64,000 nucleotides of DNA from Heterocephalus glaber (Eukaryota > Chordata > Mammalia > Rodentia > Bathyergidae): NCBI RefSeq assembly GCF_000247695.1, contig NW_004624732.1, positions 45,657,793-45,721,792 on the forward strand, read 5' to 3'. Below are positions 46,129-59,680 of the stretch, one piece after another. Both the position numbers and the translations under genes were made by a program. The stretch's first letter is position 1. Each line of letters opens with the position of its first letter. The notes below the pieces were generated by a model. That model did not search any database, was not told the origin of the DNA, and was given only the letters and a program-made list of their open reading frames with translations.

Positions 46129-48589
46129 GATGATGTTTGGTAGTCATTAGTATTTTGTCCAATATCACATAGTAAAAATTTGATAGAGCTAGGAAAATTT
46201 TGGAGTACACAAAGACACAGAAAGTGAGATCTCAGTTTTGGTTGTTTTTTTGTTTTTTGTTTTTTTATAGACTACAATGTATTTTGACTTACTTTGTAGA
46301 AAGGAAAGCAGGCCTGACATAAATACACACTAATTTGATCTCCTAGATTGTTAGTAGACAACTAAGACCAATGTCTCAGGCTCCTAATGGGTAACTTTTT
46401 TCAACACTCAGATTCTTCTATGACAAATTTTGAGCAAATGTGGGGAAATGTTATAATTGTCTATTTCAATCCCTTCACATTTTAAATGAGAAAACTGTAT
46501 CAGCACACCTACAGCTACAACTCTGGTCTCCTAATAAAAATCGGGTATTCATATTTCTATATATTTGATTTAAATTTTTACTTTATGTAATAACATAAAT
46601 AATAGTAATAGTCACAAAGTCTAAAATACCTGTGTACTGTGTGCTTAGTGATATAAACTCTAAATCATAAAATATTGTGGCAGCTCTGTCCGGGCATCCA
46701 CAACAAAGATTTTAAATTAATCATGTTCTTTATATTCAGATTCTGTTTCTATCATAGAAAAGTAATCTTTTTAAAAGTGCATACTTATTTCATTACATGA
46801 GTTCATCTCATATTAAATAAAAATGTTATTTCTGTACTTTCATATATGAGCATACTGTATCAGTCATATATATACTCTCATGTATTTCTGTTGGTTGTAT
46901 AAACAACAAAGTTTGCCCAGATGTAAAGATTTTAAGGAGTAATAATAATTATAAGAGCATACTTTACTCTTTGTTAAACCAGAGTTCTTCCATTGTTGAC
47001 TACTTTAGGCCAAAACACAATTTGAAAATTATAACTACTGCTTAAGTTATTGCATGAAAATTTATATAGATGCATACAGTTCATAAGAGTTGACCAAGTC
47101 TATTTTACCATCATGAAAGGGCTTTATTTTCATGGAAAGAACTATCAATATTCACATTTGTCATGAGATTGTTTGCTTTTTATAGACTACCTCTGTTTTT
47201 CACCAGGATACAACTGGTGAAAACATAATAGATAAGCGTGGTGCTCTGCTGCCAGTGAGTAATTTTTAAAGATCATATGGAATCCGGAGGGTCATCCACC
47301 TTTGGACAAAAATTAACTAACCAGTCAATCTCCTGAGGTATTCAGTATATTAATTTTATCTTCAGTTGCCTAAAGCCTATTTCAAAATGCAACATTTGCC
47401 TTATGTATTTTCAGTCTGATTCAGGGGTTAAATTGTTAATGCTTTATTTTGACTTCCTTAATTTTTATTTTTTTTTTAGTCAAACTTTGCTTTTACTCTC
47501 TCTGAGGAATAACAAATGGACAGCTTTCTTCTCTTGTACTCCTGCTTCCATTACCATCACAGCAGAATGCATCTGAGACTGTAATAATTCAGTGATGAAA
47601 TACAAAATGTCGCAATGCCATCTCTCTTAAAGTGAACTGAGATTTTGTTATGCCATTTTAGGTGCACTAATAGCAACTCAAGTTCCACGGAGTACCCTAA
47701 TGTGAATTTAATGAGCTGATAGCATATAAATGGCAGTACTGTGAGGGTGAAGGTGACATAACCTTTTTCTTTCCACTTGATGTTTGTCTTTGAAAAACTA
47801 CAGATCTGTTCAAAATGTACTATATTATTACTAAGTGGCGCATCACTCACCAGAGAAGCTACTATTGTTTTAGCATATAAGAATATTTTGTTTTTACTGG
47901 AACTAGTAGCCAGAGTAATTTTTTTTATCATTAGGATAATAAAATCTGAATATTCTTTTCTCTGAACAAACACAAATTATGTTGTGCTTTAATGTCTCTT
48001 TTTCCATAGGTGGATGCTCTCCACTGGGAAATATTTACTCATGAAACCCTAGCCTTTGAATGTTACAGTCAGTGCCGTATTAAGACTGTAAAGACAGTGA
48101 AAATATTCAACCTTATATGAGGTATTATGTGAGGATGTTATCAAGATTTTTTTTTTTGAGTGTAGTTAATTACAGTGGATTCCTCAGTTTAATTCAGGTT
48201 TTCAGGATGGCCCAGTCTATGTAAAAATCCAGGTAAGCAAATTAGATTGGATAAGGAGCATGGCTTATCCTTGGCACATATTGGTAATGGAATAACAGAA
48301 AGAGGTGACAACTTTTTCAAAGAAGAAAATGATTCAATATTTTTGATGGTGGTTAGTAATAATGAATAGAGAAATACTTTGTTAAAGTTAATCACATTCC
48401 CATGTATTTTAGTGGGATTTATTTTCTAGAAATACTAGGTCTATATCACAGCACAGTGGCAGATTTGGGGATGAAAGTGAGGCAAATATTGACATGAAAT
48501 GCATAAGAATGAGAGACTTGTGTACCCATGTCTCATTTCATTGAACATCTTTGAGGTTCCTTCCATTTAAAAGGGAAATATACACCTCA
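46129..48589. other. Unique AT-rich DNA, no gene accepted
   Basis: Contains the longest open frame of the window (138 codons, minus, 47557-47973), which is hydrophobic, low in character and overlapped by a frame on the other strand. No repeat recognised. Confidence 0.45.
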
Positions 48590-48770
48590 AATATTTTTAC
48601 AACTCTTTGAACTTTTTGTTCCATCCTCCTTAATTTACAAATGAAGGGGCCAAAGGGATTGCATGATTTTCTGAAGTCTCAAGTCTAGTTGAAATAACAG
48701 AGCCAAGCAAGATTAGAACACTCATACTCTGATTCCCTTTTCTGTGGTTGTTCTACTTTCATGGCTACAT
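48590..48770 (-). mobile_element. MIR SINE, antisense
   Basis: The plus strand follows the reverse complement of MIR: ccttaatttacaaatgaagg near 48630, attgcatgattttctgaagt near 48659, cagagccaagcaagattaga near 48699 and acactcatactctgattcc near 48718. Confidence 0.7.
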
Positions 48771-50683
48771 CAAGACATAATAAAGACATGAAATCGATGT
48801 GATTTTTAAAATTCATTAGCCATTCATGCAAATCTAAATAACTAATAAGCACTCCAATCTAAACTGAAGTTGGCATTCTAGGAAGTTAAAAATCACTTTG
48901 CAAAATCTGTCAAAATTCAAGAAGTTCAATTAGCTCTCCAAACAATAATATATTTTGGGTTGTATTTTATGAAAATAAAATTAAGCATCTTTAGAGTCCC
49001 AAAAGTTTGGATTTTGGCAAAATTCAAAAACCTTTTGGTTGCCAGGTGACAAAGAAAAACACATCCCATATGCTTAACAACCAACATGTACATATTTTGT
49101 CTTTCCAAGGTTTCCAGGGCTGGACAGGCATAATGATGCATTACTGGTGAAGGAGCTTCCAGCAGGGACAAATGTTTATCTGTTTTAAAAACCATTTTCT
49201 TAATCCTTAAGAAAACAACCCAATATTTCTCATTGTTTAGTGATTGAGTAAAGGTTAATGCTACCCAGTAGAGATTGTCTTCCACATTATATCTGTATTA
49301 TTTTAGGAACAATATTTGTTTAAAGAGAATCACTAGATGCATTATACTTGCAAAGCACTAAATATATGGTAGATTCTCCTATAAAAGCATTATAATCTTT
49401 ATCACATCTTTTGTTATTAACATAGCAGATTATTTTTTTAACTTTATGGAATTATATTGAAGTCTATTCTCTTTTAAATATATTAAATGTATTTCTCATG
49501 CTTTAAAATTTGAGACAAAAGATCAGTGAAAACATCTTTTATTATATTTAATGACTAGCTGAGTGATAGAATGATGTGTTATTCACAAATTCTTCGCAAA
49601 GTGAATCTGTGCCTATTGAAGTAACTCCTGCCCACTTAAAAATCAATAACTGATTTATTGGTTACTCATGGCAATGAGATTTTACATGGACTGGAACAAT
49701 GATTATATTTGATTTTGTAAAAAGTACTTATAGCTTTTACATTTGTATTTGTTCTTAATGTTCAAAAATAAAATGTGATGTTAATCAAAAAAAGAGGGTA
49801 ACCATTATGAAAAGTTTGGCAAAAGAAAGCAATGGCTTTCTTTTGGATCTTTTGGTTTATAGAGTTATTTTAATCTGTTTTCTAAGAATATGAGATTTTT
49901 ATCATGGGACACAACACATCTCTTGTTTTATTCAGCATTTAATATTACAAATTAAAAATTTTACAAGAATTTAATAACACTATTTCATTGATTTAAAAAA
50001 AGTTGGTTAAAAATCGTAGCAGTAAATATTCTGTTGATTCTTTAATAGTATTTTTGAGAATCTTACAACAAATTAATGTCCTGAAGTATCTAGATTGAAT
50101 TATTAATACTCATAAAATGTTCATAAATGTTAGTTTCAAGTAGATTTCTGTACAAATTTCACACATTTGAATTTTAATAGCACTTTGTTAAAAGTTATTG
50201 AAATTCTTTGAACAAAAGTTTATTTTGTTTTCAGACTTAAAAATAATAAAATATGTGCAAAATTTAAGTAATAGAGACATATATTCTAGCAGTTTAATGT
50301 CTTGCATAATTCTATCTCATGAAAAAATATTTTTCAATGAATTTATCCATATTTCTTCAGTTTTTATCTTTTATATATATTAATAATTTTCTGATTTTTA
50401 TGTAAATTTGGATCATATAATTGATTTGTTCTTCAACATACTATCCTTCACCTATCAATGTATTAACTATGTCTTGCTTATTTTTAAAAATAAGCTGATG
50501 ATAATGATTTAGCTATAAATCATACTTATGTATCACATTAATATATGGTGAATTGCATTATATCTTAACTAGTTTGTACTTGATTTCTTTAAAAGTTTAT
50601 AAAGCTACACATAATGTTTTTGTAAACTTTTTTATATGTATGTGTATTGTGGGAGCATTTTTACATAATAAATTCCTGGAATT
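48771..50683. other. Unique AT-rich DNA, no gene seen
   Basis: A 119-codon minus frame (48926-49285) has no recognisable domain. Nothing else. Confidence 0.5.
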
Positions 50684-50796
50684 AAAAATGCGAAATAGTG
50701 GGGCTGGGGATGTAGCTCTGTGGTTTTGCTGCCTGCTGTGCAAGTGCAAGGACCCGAGTTCAATTCCCGGTACAAAAAAAAAAAAATGCTAAATAG
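50684..50796 (+). mobile_element. ID SINE, sense, with 15-bp target-site duplication
   Basis: The body at about 50699-50781 begins ggggctggggatgtagctct and contains tgctgcctgctgtgcaagtg and caaggacccgagttcaattc (B box), ending cccggtac plus an A run. Flanks aaaaatgcgaaatag (50684-50698) and aaaaatgctaaatag (50782-50796) differ at one base. Confidence 0.94.
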
Positions 50797-53539
50797 AAGG
50801 ATATGTAGAAATCCAACTTGAGGATTTATTGACAATTTTCTCTCCAAAAGGCTCTAATAATTTATTTACTACTTAACTATTGTTAACCAAGCAGAAATTT
50901 TACTTATGCTTTCTCTACTTGGCCTGTGGGCAATTCTATAGTACCTGACCTAACTCAAAAGACTGTATTCTTAATTCCTAGAAATTCCTGTGAGAGTCAA
51001 CTACCAGATTCTGTTGTCATGGCACATCTCACAGAGTCTCGGACACCTCTCAAAGTATTTTGAAATTTAAGAAATAGAGAGAATAAAAGCTACACGGTTC
51101 CCAATCCAAAATTAGCCAGATTTTAAATTAAGTTCAGATTGAAACAGGGAACAAAATCCTAAAGAGCTAATTTATCCCCTTTTCCCAACTGAAAAGAAAG
51201 CCTCAAGAGGTGAAAAAAAAGTCCTATCCTACTCTAATTTAGGATAAAAGAGACATATCCCCTTTCATATCTTCAAAACTATGTGTCTGATGTCTATTCT
51301 ATCCAAGGGATTATACTAGGTACTGTGTAAGATATAAAGAAAAATGATTAATGAATATTGTTGTAATTTTGATCAGCCTTTCAATATTTTTACATAAATA
51401 AACACAGAAAACAAAAATAAGCATGAAAGCAAAAAAATATGAAAAATGCGGAAAACTGATGTAGCAGCTTCTAGGAAGAAATTTGTTTTTGACTATAAAT
51501 ATCATCCAAGCTTTATGGAAAATGTTACAATTCACTGGGTCTTAAACAGTGAGAGATATTTGATATGAAATATATAAGAAACAGTTCTCCATGGAGAAGG
51601 AAGGGTTTTTAAAACAATATATTACCTGCTTAAATCTAATCTTCTCCTTTTTATGTCATACAAAATCTCATCTAGAATCAAAAAATCTTTCACCATCAGA
51701 GTTCACCAAATGTAACATAGGAGTTTTCATAATCTGGCATATAAAGATTCTGTATATCTATATTTATTTTTACACTTTTTCAATTCTTGTTCGTCACAAG
51801 TATGTAATTTATTTGAGTAAATGTCATAAATGAGAGATAAACTGGTTGACTTTTATTTGTACCAAAAACTAGTTTGAATTTTTGCCTTTGTTAATATTAT
51901 TGCGAATGTAAATGTCTGACAGATGACAAGCTAACAGACTTCATTTTTGCATATTTGACTTTGTAATATACATTATTTTATTTTGGATGCATTTCAATCA
52001 CTTCTGATGCAAATGTTTGGAAGAAGGATGGATTAGAATATGAGAAAGAAGAGAATCCACAGCCTTTGATTTGTTTGTGTATAACCCTGGATCAAATCAT
52101 GTGTAAAAATCTACACAAATTTGATTCTGGGTTCTTTTAGGACTAAATTAGTAGAATGTTCACCTGGATAGGCTAACACAAAGGCAGAAATTGGCTGTAT
52201 ATTTCAGTATATTTTCCTAAAATTACAGTACAATAGATTGTTATTCTCTATGATGGATGCAAGTCTTCCAATGATGTTACTTTGAGCTTAAAAATAATAT
52301 ATGAAGCTGACACTTCTGAATAACCAAGTTATACGCACCATCATTTTAACTTCACAAGGTGTACAGATTATCTCTAAAAAATGTGCATATCAGAAAATGT
52401 GAATAGCTTGTCACCCTAAATCCCACATGTGTGATAGGAGTCCAAGTGACAGAACACTGAAAAAGCATGTTTCTTGTTTGCCCACAACCTCAGTCTGTCA
52501 TTCCATTTGGTCCAAATTCATGACCATGACCTAGGTGCCATGAATTAGTGAATAGTGTCATCCCATTGAAATGACATTTTAGATCAAATTTCAATGATGG
52601 TTTCAATCAAATACGTATGTGGCAGCTTTAAGCAACTCACTCCTCTTTGAAGAGTATAGGTATATGAAGCCAGGAGTATGGCTTAGGTGAACTTTCAATA
52701 AGCTTCCAAGCCCGACAATTCTGTATTTCAAATATTTAGAGATCAGAATCCCAAAAGAACTTTATGGAAAGAAATCTCAGACCTTAAAACCAGCATTGGC
52801 CAAATTTCATTAAAAATCTATGTTACCTTAAAAGGAAAAACACTAAGACAATGGTAAATGGCTTGGATTAAAAGATCATATATCATCATGTGGTTTGCTC
52901 ACAAGAGCAAGAGATTGGGAAACCCTCAAGGAAACAAAGCTTGAGCCATAGAAGCAAATGGTCACTGCTGCAAAGCCCAATGAATTCAAGCTTTGTGTAT
53001 ACAAGTGGATTGAGTGGTTTTGGAAACCACACCTCTATCAGTTTATACACATGGATCTGGCCCGGCTGTTACCAGTCAGATGTTAAGCTTTGAATTTACA
53101 CAACTTTTGATGTTTGAAATTTTGTTTGGCCATCAATACATTTTTTTATTTCTTTCTGATTTTTTAAAAAAATCCTTATTGCAGCAACAAAATTTCATCC
53201 AGAAACACACACCAGAATCTTACTCATAGGTACCTATAATATCATTTCATTTCATAGAACTTACATATTTAATACAATTTGAATGGTTTGAATCAATGTT
53301 AAACAGAGCTCTAACTGAAGTAATATGGAAATTTGTGTAACCTTCAATTATAAAAAGCATACTTACAGGAAAGAAATTTTTCTAGTCTTCTCTGGGAAGT
53401 CCACATAACTTATTTATTAGCTCTATATTTGATTTAGAGCAAATGAAATTAATCAGCATCAAACTCTCCAAAATGCAATCATTTCCATAGGTCACAGATC
53501 TAAAATATGCTGTAAAAAGTTCAAGATAGAAGCTACTAA
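50797..53539. other. Unique AT-rich DNA, no gene seen
   Basis: About 2.7 kb without a recognisable repeat or coding frame. Confidence 0.5.
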
Positions 53540-53690
53540 GCCCTTTCACGTTGTTCGCATCCTTTAATGATCAAATGAAAAAAAAATGTTAGAAACGTTG
53601 GCTTGGTGATTTGTTCAAGATAGTATAATGTGTTAATCCCAAAGTTATTCTTTATTCTGGCCTTGAACGCAGATTTCTTTTCTCTACAAT
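53540..53690 (-). mobile_element. Probable MIR SINE, antisense
   Basis: The plus strand ttggtgatttgttcaagata (near 53604), then attctggccttgaacgcaga (near 53653), corresponds to the reverse complement of the MIR core. Diverged. Confidence 0.5.
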
Positions 53691-54670
53691 ATATAAAATG
53701 TCAAAGGCTTCAAAATCCTAAATTTAGTACTCTTCTTACCTTGAGAATAAGAATGCTGGTGAGCCTAAAATACTTAACAAAATGGCTGTTTGTGGGACAG
53801 AATGGCTTCCATTATTTCCTTATTATCTTTCACCAAGTTCCAACACTCATCTAAAACAGCCAACCAAACCAAACAAAAAAAGTACAAGAAAAGTTGAAGA
53901 AGGAAAAGTGGGACAAGAATTGGGGTAGAAAATAATTTTAATATTCCACTAAATCAGGTGTTTTAGGTGGAAAAGAAATTTATCCCTATGGTATTATAAA
54001 ATGAGAGCAACGTTTGATCCAACATTTTGGATTGTATTAATAATTGCTAATGTTGAAAAACTCATAAATATGTATTTACTTCAAATTTTATAATACTCTG
54101 TTGGTTCAATATGAGAGGATTTCTGTGTAGATACTTATTGGATGAGTTAGCTCTACAGTGAATGCCCTTTTAGGACCAATCAAGTTATGAGTTTCTCAGG
54201 TGCCAAGATGATACGTGTTTGTTAAGTTTTGTTCTTTAACATTAAGGATTTTCTTCTTTGTTAGTACAGACATTTTAACATTTTTAATTAAGGTATTTTT
54301 AATGAGGATTAATTTAGAAGCAAAATAATTGTATGTGTGAAAACAACCTGGCTCTTGAAATAAAGACACACTTACTAATTTTGAGTGTTTTTAGAGAGAC
54401 AATTTTCAGTAGGCCCTACTTTCTCCTTGTAGGAAAAATCTTCAAAGGTTGAGAGAAATAGCCAAAGTCTCAGAGTAATGGATTTCCACACAAACTGCTT
54501 ATTAGAATGAGTTAACTAGTCTGCTGTGTGTCAAGGTCATTGGCTTTTATTTAAAAAAATTCTCACGTGACAATGTGACAACTTCAGGCAATGTTGGGAA
54601 CTCCTGTCATAGATCATTTTATGACCATGATTTTGGTGTCACTATCCGTCTCAATTTCTATCCATTTGCC
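53691..54670. other. Unique AT-rich DNA, no gene seen
   Basis: Nothing recognised. Confidence 0.5.
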
Positions 54671-55720
54671 ATGGAGATTTCATACAAAATTAAAAAGCTT
54701 CTACACAGCAAAACAACCAACAGTGAAAAAACAATCCCAATTAAATGTGAAAAAATCTGACAGCAATTCCTCAGACAGCAGATTCATACCTAGAAATATA
54801 AAGAACTAAAAAAAAATTAGACCCCCAAAATAAAAGGCCTAATCAAAATATGAGCAATGAAATGAATACACACTTCACAGAAAAAGTACAAATGACCAAT
54901 ACAGAAATGAAGAAATGCTGGATATTGCTGGCCATCTGGAAAATACATTGAGATTTCATTGACCTGAGAAGGACTGGCCATCATCAAAAAATCAAACAAT
55001 AACAAATTCTGACAAGATTGTGGGAAAAAAGAATGCTTCTACATTGTTAGTGGGAATGTAAACTGGTACAACCACTATGAAAAACAGTATGATGAGTCTT
55101 CAAAAAAAAAAGAAAAAAGCCTACCTTGCAAGCACGAGGTCCTGATTTCGATCCCCGGTACTGAAAATAAAATAAAATAAATAAATAAAGACTAGAAATT
55201 CCATTTGACCCAGCTATTCCCCATCTAGGTGTCTTCCCTGAAAGTGTTGAATACATCATACTACAATGCTACAGGCATACTCAGTTTGTAAAAACACAAT
55301 TCATGATAGCTAAACCTTGGAAGCAGTCCTTATGTCTACCAACAGATGAATGGATGCTGAAAATGTTTATTTACACACAGTGAGTACTACTATGCCATAA
55401 AGAAAGATAAAACTGAGTCACTTTTTTGAAAAAAAGATGCACCTCGAGATGATAGTATTAAGACGATAATAATAAATCGGACATTCAAGCTTAAATATCA
55501 CGTTTTCTCTTATATGAGAAACCCAAATTATAAAGAGCAAAGTAAAAGTTAAATAATAAGAAGTACAGGGATGGATCTTTCTCAAATGGGATGCATCGTT
55601 CTCAAATGCAGGGGCAGGGGGATGATAATAAAATGAAAAAAAATTAGACGTGTTATGTACAAGTAGCAACTCCACACAAGGAATGTAAACATTGTGTACA
55701 GCTAGCATATACTGTTAAAA
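54671..55720 (+). mobile_element. L1 LINE 3' end (ORF2 end and 3'UTR), sense
   Basis: Contains taaaaagcttctacacagca near 54691, ggcctaatcaaaatatgagc near 54836, atgaagaaatgctggatatt near 54907 and gttagtgggaatgtaaactg near 55047. After an ID insertion, tagaaattccatttgaccca near 55192 and tggaagcagtccttatgtc near 55317 continue it. These are in the expected L1 order. Frame broken many times. The 3'UTR tail is diverged. Confidence 0.8.
55119..55190 (+). mobile_element. 5'-truncated ID SINE inside the L1, sense
   Basis: Starts in mid-body (gcctaccttgcaagcacgag), retains the B-box end (gatttcgatccccggtactg) and has an (AAAT)n tail. An A/G-rich stretch precedes it. The A box is absent. Confidence 0.85.
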
Positions 55721-56595
55721 AATGAAGTATCTATGATCATATTGTGGTGGATATCATCTCTGCCTTGAGAGAAGTTGATGGGCAGTTTGTTAAAAATGAT
55801 GAGGTTTGCAATAAGAACGCTGAGACCCTTTCTTTTTCTGAAAACTCACAGAAATAACAGGAATACAGCAAAAGTGTTCTTTCCCTAGCTAACAAAATTT
55901 AGCTGAGGAAAGAAAACACCATGTAACTTCCTCTGAAGTATTACAGTTGCATGATAACTCTAAAGCTTCCCAAGTAAAAATGCATAATCTATTCACTTTC
56001 CTTGAAACCCCTTAAGCTTTATTTGTTTCCTTAAATGGCATTAAGGCCTTTTAGCCATATTTGCTTCTGTGTTCAGCCTCCTAACACTATCAGAAACTGC
56101 ACTGAATATATTAAGTCAGCTTCACCCCAAGTTAAGTGACCCCAAAGATACCAGTCCCACTTCTTTGGTCTGGTATCATAAGGATCCTCTTATTTTCATG
56201 GAATAGAGGAAAAGGAATTAAATATTCTCTACCAATCAGCACTTCACTTGACTTCTCTCTTTCTTTTAGTGAAGGAGTTATTTTCATTTGAAACCTTAGT
56301 ACTATCTAGTCAGTTTGCTCTGATGCTGTAATGTATATCCCTGTAGAGCTCCAGGTCACTCTTAACAGGATATTCTACATTTTCCCTTTGCAAGTTCATA
56401 TTCATGGATTGTCTTGCTCTGCAGAGTTTAAGACACTTTCCTGACAATTTAGAAAAATAACTTCTTATATTCACTGCCCAGTGTACTTGACATGTTGTCT
56501 GTACAACTAGGTCATTTTGCTGTCAGCACCCTGACACAAGTGGCTTACGCAGTGAGAGGCAGCTCAGCCTGTTTCTGTAACTGACAAAACTGATT
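55721..56595. other. Unannotated, no gene seen
   Basis: Nothing recognised. Confidence 0.5.
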
Positions 56596-56775
56596 CACTG
56601 GAGGAATCACCTGGAAACCTCATTAAAACATGGACTCACCTCAGAGCCACTCAGTCAGCGCTATTTGGAGTACAGGCCACGAACTCATTGCATAAAACCC
56701 CCTGGACAGTGGCCTGCTGAGCAAGACTTTATTTTTAAAGCCATGTAGTTCAAATCTCAGGTGACTGATTTCTTA
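56596..56775. mobile_element. MER5-type hAT-Charlie DNA transposon fragment
   Basis: Contains ggaggaatcacctggaaacc, ctcattaaaacatggactca and, at the far end, ttcaaatctcaggtgactg, which resemble the inverted ends and interior of MER5-class MITEs. Old copy. Confidence 0.55.
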
Positions 56776-58509
56776 AAGCTGAGTTTTTCCATTGGTAATT
56801 AGGAATTAATTCACAGGAATTTGTGAAGATAAAATGAAATTATCCATATGAAGAAGATATTAAAAAGTAATAACAAGTATTGTCTTTCTCCTTTCCTCAG
56901 ATCTGGAATTGAAACAGAGTATTAGATTTATTGCCAAACACAGGCCTATTTAAAAACGATGCAGTTTTTCCTGTGATCTTCTCATTCTTAATGCTGAAAG
57001 ATAATCGTTGAACTTCCTTTATTGGAGTTACAGGTCATATCCAACTTGAAGCTGTCCAATCCATAAAGTATAAAAATCCTTTCTTTCTGCTTTCTACTTG
57101 TCTTCCCCTTGGTCTGCATGGAGAAGTCTCCCACTCATCTGGACATGCAAGAGACAGCTTTGTTACTGTTAATAAAACATTAGTCTTATTGCCTATTTTT
57201 TTCTCATTGGATGTATTAATTTCAATATATTATTAAAGTTAATTGGTTTTATATTCAAAATACTTTTCCAAGGTGTGAAATGTAACACAGATAACAGAGA
57301 AAGCAACAGTCATTAGGGTCCTTTTGTAATTGAATTTGTCAAAAAGACAAAAATAAGAATAATGGTTTTATATAGAGATAATTCAAAGTGAGGTGTAAAT
57401 ACTATCTTTATGTACTTTATGCAAGAAATCATCTTAAGTTTTGTACAACTTTACTGATAGACCTCTCAACAGTAATTAAAATATAATCTTAACAGTAGGA
57501 ACATAACCAGCATATCTAATAATTCAGTAGTCACATGTTTAATTACTAGTTGATTAAATGCTATGCCAGAACACTTGGAATTCTGCTTAAAAATACAGTT
57601 ATCATCACCAGTGAGAAGCTCAACTGAGTAGAGTTAACTTGCATGGAAAAATATGATCTTTCCACTTTCCTACACAAAGAATAAACCATAAAGTTCAAGA
57701 AATCAATGAGGAATATGAGTCATTTATAAAATAACATATAATTGGAAGCTTACTGTGACTTAGATAAACAATAGAGCATTGGAAAATGTTTATTAAATTA
57801 GGCAGTCACCTATTGTAAGACACACAAATAAATATGAACCCCTACAGAATAAATTTTAAGCAGAGACAGAATCATTACTCTCCCTATGATCAAAGGGAAA
57901 GTTCTTGGTTAAAACATTAAGAAGGGAAAAGCAGAAAACATTACCATTTCTGGGAAATGGCAGGTGTAAGGGGTTAAAATTCGGTGAGTTGTCATGGTAC
58001 CCACAGCTAAGTTTCTTATCTATCTTCTGTCAAGCCTTCTTTACAATTTTTTCCTATCTAGTCTGCAATGGGCTAGCTTCTCCTTTCTCCTTCAAATGCA
58101 AGTGTTCTAAAGTCATTTGGAAGTTTAGTTTCAAGTCACAGTATATCTAGTAGGTAATTCAGAGTAATACATCTATAGAATGGCAACATTTTTAAATTGC
58201 TTGAGAAGTATATGAATTTACTCCTAACCTATAAATATTTTGCATTTACCTCTAATCCTATGGGCCCACAGTTCCTTGTTGGTTATAAGTTCTTGACCCT
58301 CACCAGTTTTTCAGAAATCTCCTAGTGAAATCATCTACTTTGCCTTTTTTTAAATTCTAGGTTGATTAACTTTTATGCCTATGACATCAATTAGATACAC
58401 AATGAGGATAGTGTACAATTTTGTATCTCCCAATCTCTTTGAAAAATATCTCCAAATCCTTAGCACACTTATGTTGTCTTTGCATCACAGGCTCATTCTT
58501 AATAGATTC
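56776..58509. other. Unique AT-rich DNA, no gene seen
   Basis: Nothing recognised. An 81-codon plus frame at 57905-58150 has no domain. Confidence 0.5.
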
Positions 58510-58945
58510 CCCCGTTTACCCTCATCCCACTTAAGCCACCCTAGCCCACTTGCTCCACTGTAAATGTGCCAGGGCTCCTCATGCTTCAGCTTCAAGGTGC
58601 TTGCTTTGGTTTAAGTCTTGAGATTTTTCTTCAACGTACTATATTCCTCAATGTTCTATTTTCTCCCTATATATCCTCTCTAAATGGGCTTCTTGACCAC
58701 CTTATCTAAAAATAGTTCCTCAGTTACTATAGACACACTTTGTTCTAAATTTATTCTTTATTCTTATCAAAAGAACATGAAGTTTATTTGTTGACACTTT
58801 CTGTGCTTTTAACTTTCTACACAGCAAGCATGTAAGCTCAATGAAAGCAGAGATCAATTTTCTTCATGTCTCTATCTCTTCGTACACTGGCGATTGGACT
58901 ATTGTAAGGGTTCAGGAAATAGGATGAATGAATAACTAAGTGATA
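58510..58945 (+). mobile_element. L2 LINE 3' end, sense
   Basis: Contains gccaccctagcccacttgct near 58536, cttcttgaccaccttatcta near 58690, gcaagcatgtaagctcaatg near 58825 and tgaatgaataac near 58925. This is the L2 3' order, with a terminal tgaatgaat tail. Confidence 0.68.
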
Positions 58946-59337
58946 GAAAGGAAAGAATAAACATCTGTTTCTGAATTACAATGAAGACTAATACTTTACT
59001 ATTTGCAATACAATTTATTTAGAGGCGAGCCAAGTGGATACCTTGCATGACCACCTGGAGAATGACAAATATTGCTCCGGGTGAGAGGGAATGTTCTCTG
59101 TAATTTATGGACTCTAGAATTCCTAAGTTATCTGACATGATTCCAATTCATCAGTCTTTTAGCATGGTTTCTTGAATCCTACTTTATTCTTACTTTTGGA
59201 AAGTACGTATAATTTTTTAAGAGAAAATCAAGCTGTTTTATAACAATGAGATATGTACATCTCTAACACATTGTAAACACTTTAGAATCATAGAAGATTT
59301 AGGGCATGATACAGTAGCTACATTTCCTTTATTATTC

Positions 59338-59560
59338 TGATTTTTTTTTTTTTAGATGAGTACTGGAGACTGAACTCAGGGACTTCACATTGGCCTACAT
59401 GTCCAGATCTCTGTTTCTTGGGGGTTTTTGGGGGGTTTTTTTGAGATAAGATCTCCTTATGTCACTAAATTGTCCAGGGCGGGCTTGAAATTCTGATTCT
59501 CCTGCCTCAGGCTCCTGGAATGTTGACATTACAGGCATACACCATGCCTAGCTGCTCTAT
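59338..59560 (-). mobile_element. B1-dID dimeric SINE, antisense
   Basis: Plus strand: T run, ID half (gagactgaactcagggactt), a G/T-rich linker, then B1 half (gagataagatctccttatgt, gtccagggcgggcttgaaat, ctcctgcctcaggctcctgg, cattacaggcatacacc). Confidence 0.88.
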
Positions 59561-59585
59561 TTCTTTATACTTTCAATCTCAATTT

Positions 59586-59680
59586 GTTGTTTTTCTGTGC
59601 TGAGTACTGAACCAAAGACTTTGTGCGTTGTTAGGGAAGTACTCTACCTCTGAGCCAAGTCATCTGTGCAATAACATCAA
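59586..59680 (-). mobile_element. Old ID SINE, antisense
   Basis: gtgctgagtactgaaccaaa, gactttgtgcgttgttaggg, then actctacctctgagccaag correspond to the reverse complement of an older ID, closer to the cataggcaagcgctct type than to the ccggtacc subfamily. Confidence 0.7.

Noticed and set aside
45863..46150. Open frames on both strands across the gap
   Set aside because: They consist of CT repeat and 100 N, with no real coding content.
47557..47973. 138-codon open frame on the minus strand, the longest in the window
   Set aside because: No recognisable domain, biased to residues typical of AT-rich DNA, and overlapped by an open frame on the other strand. One frame of this size is about what chance would give in 64 kb.
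48926..49285. 119-codon open frame on the minus strand
   Set aside because: No domain and no supporting context. Consistent with chance.
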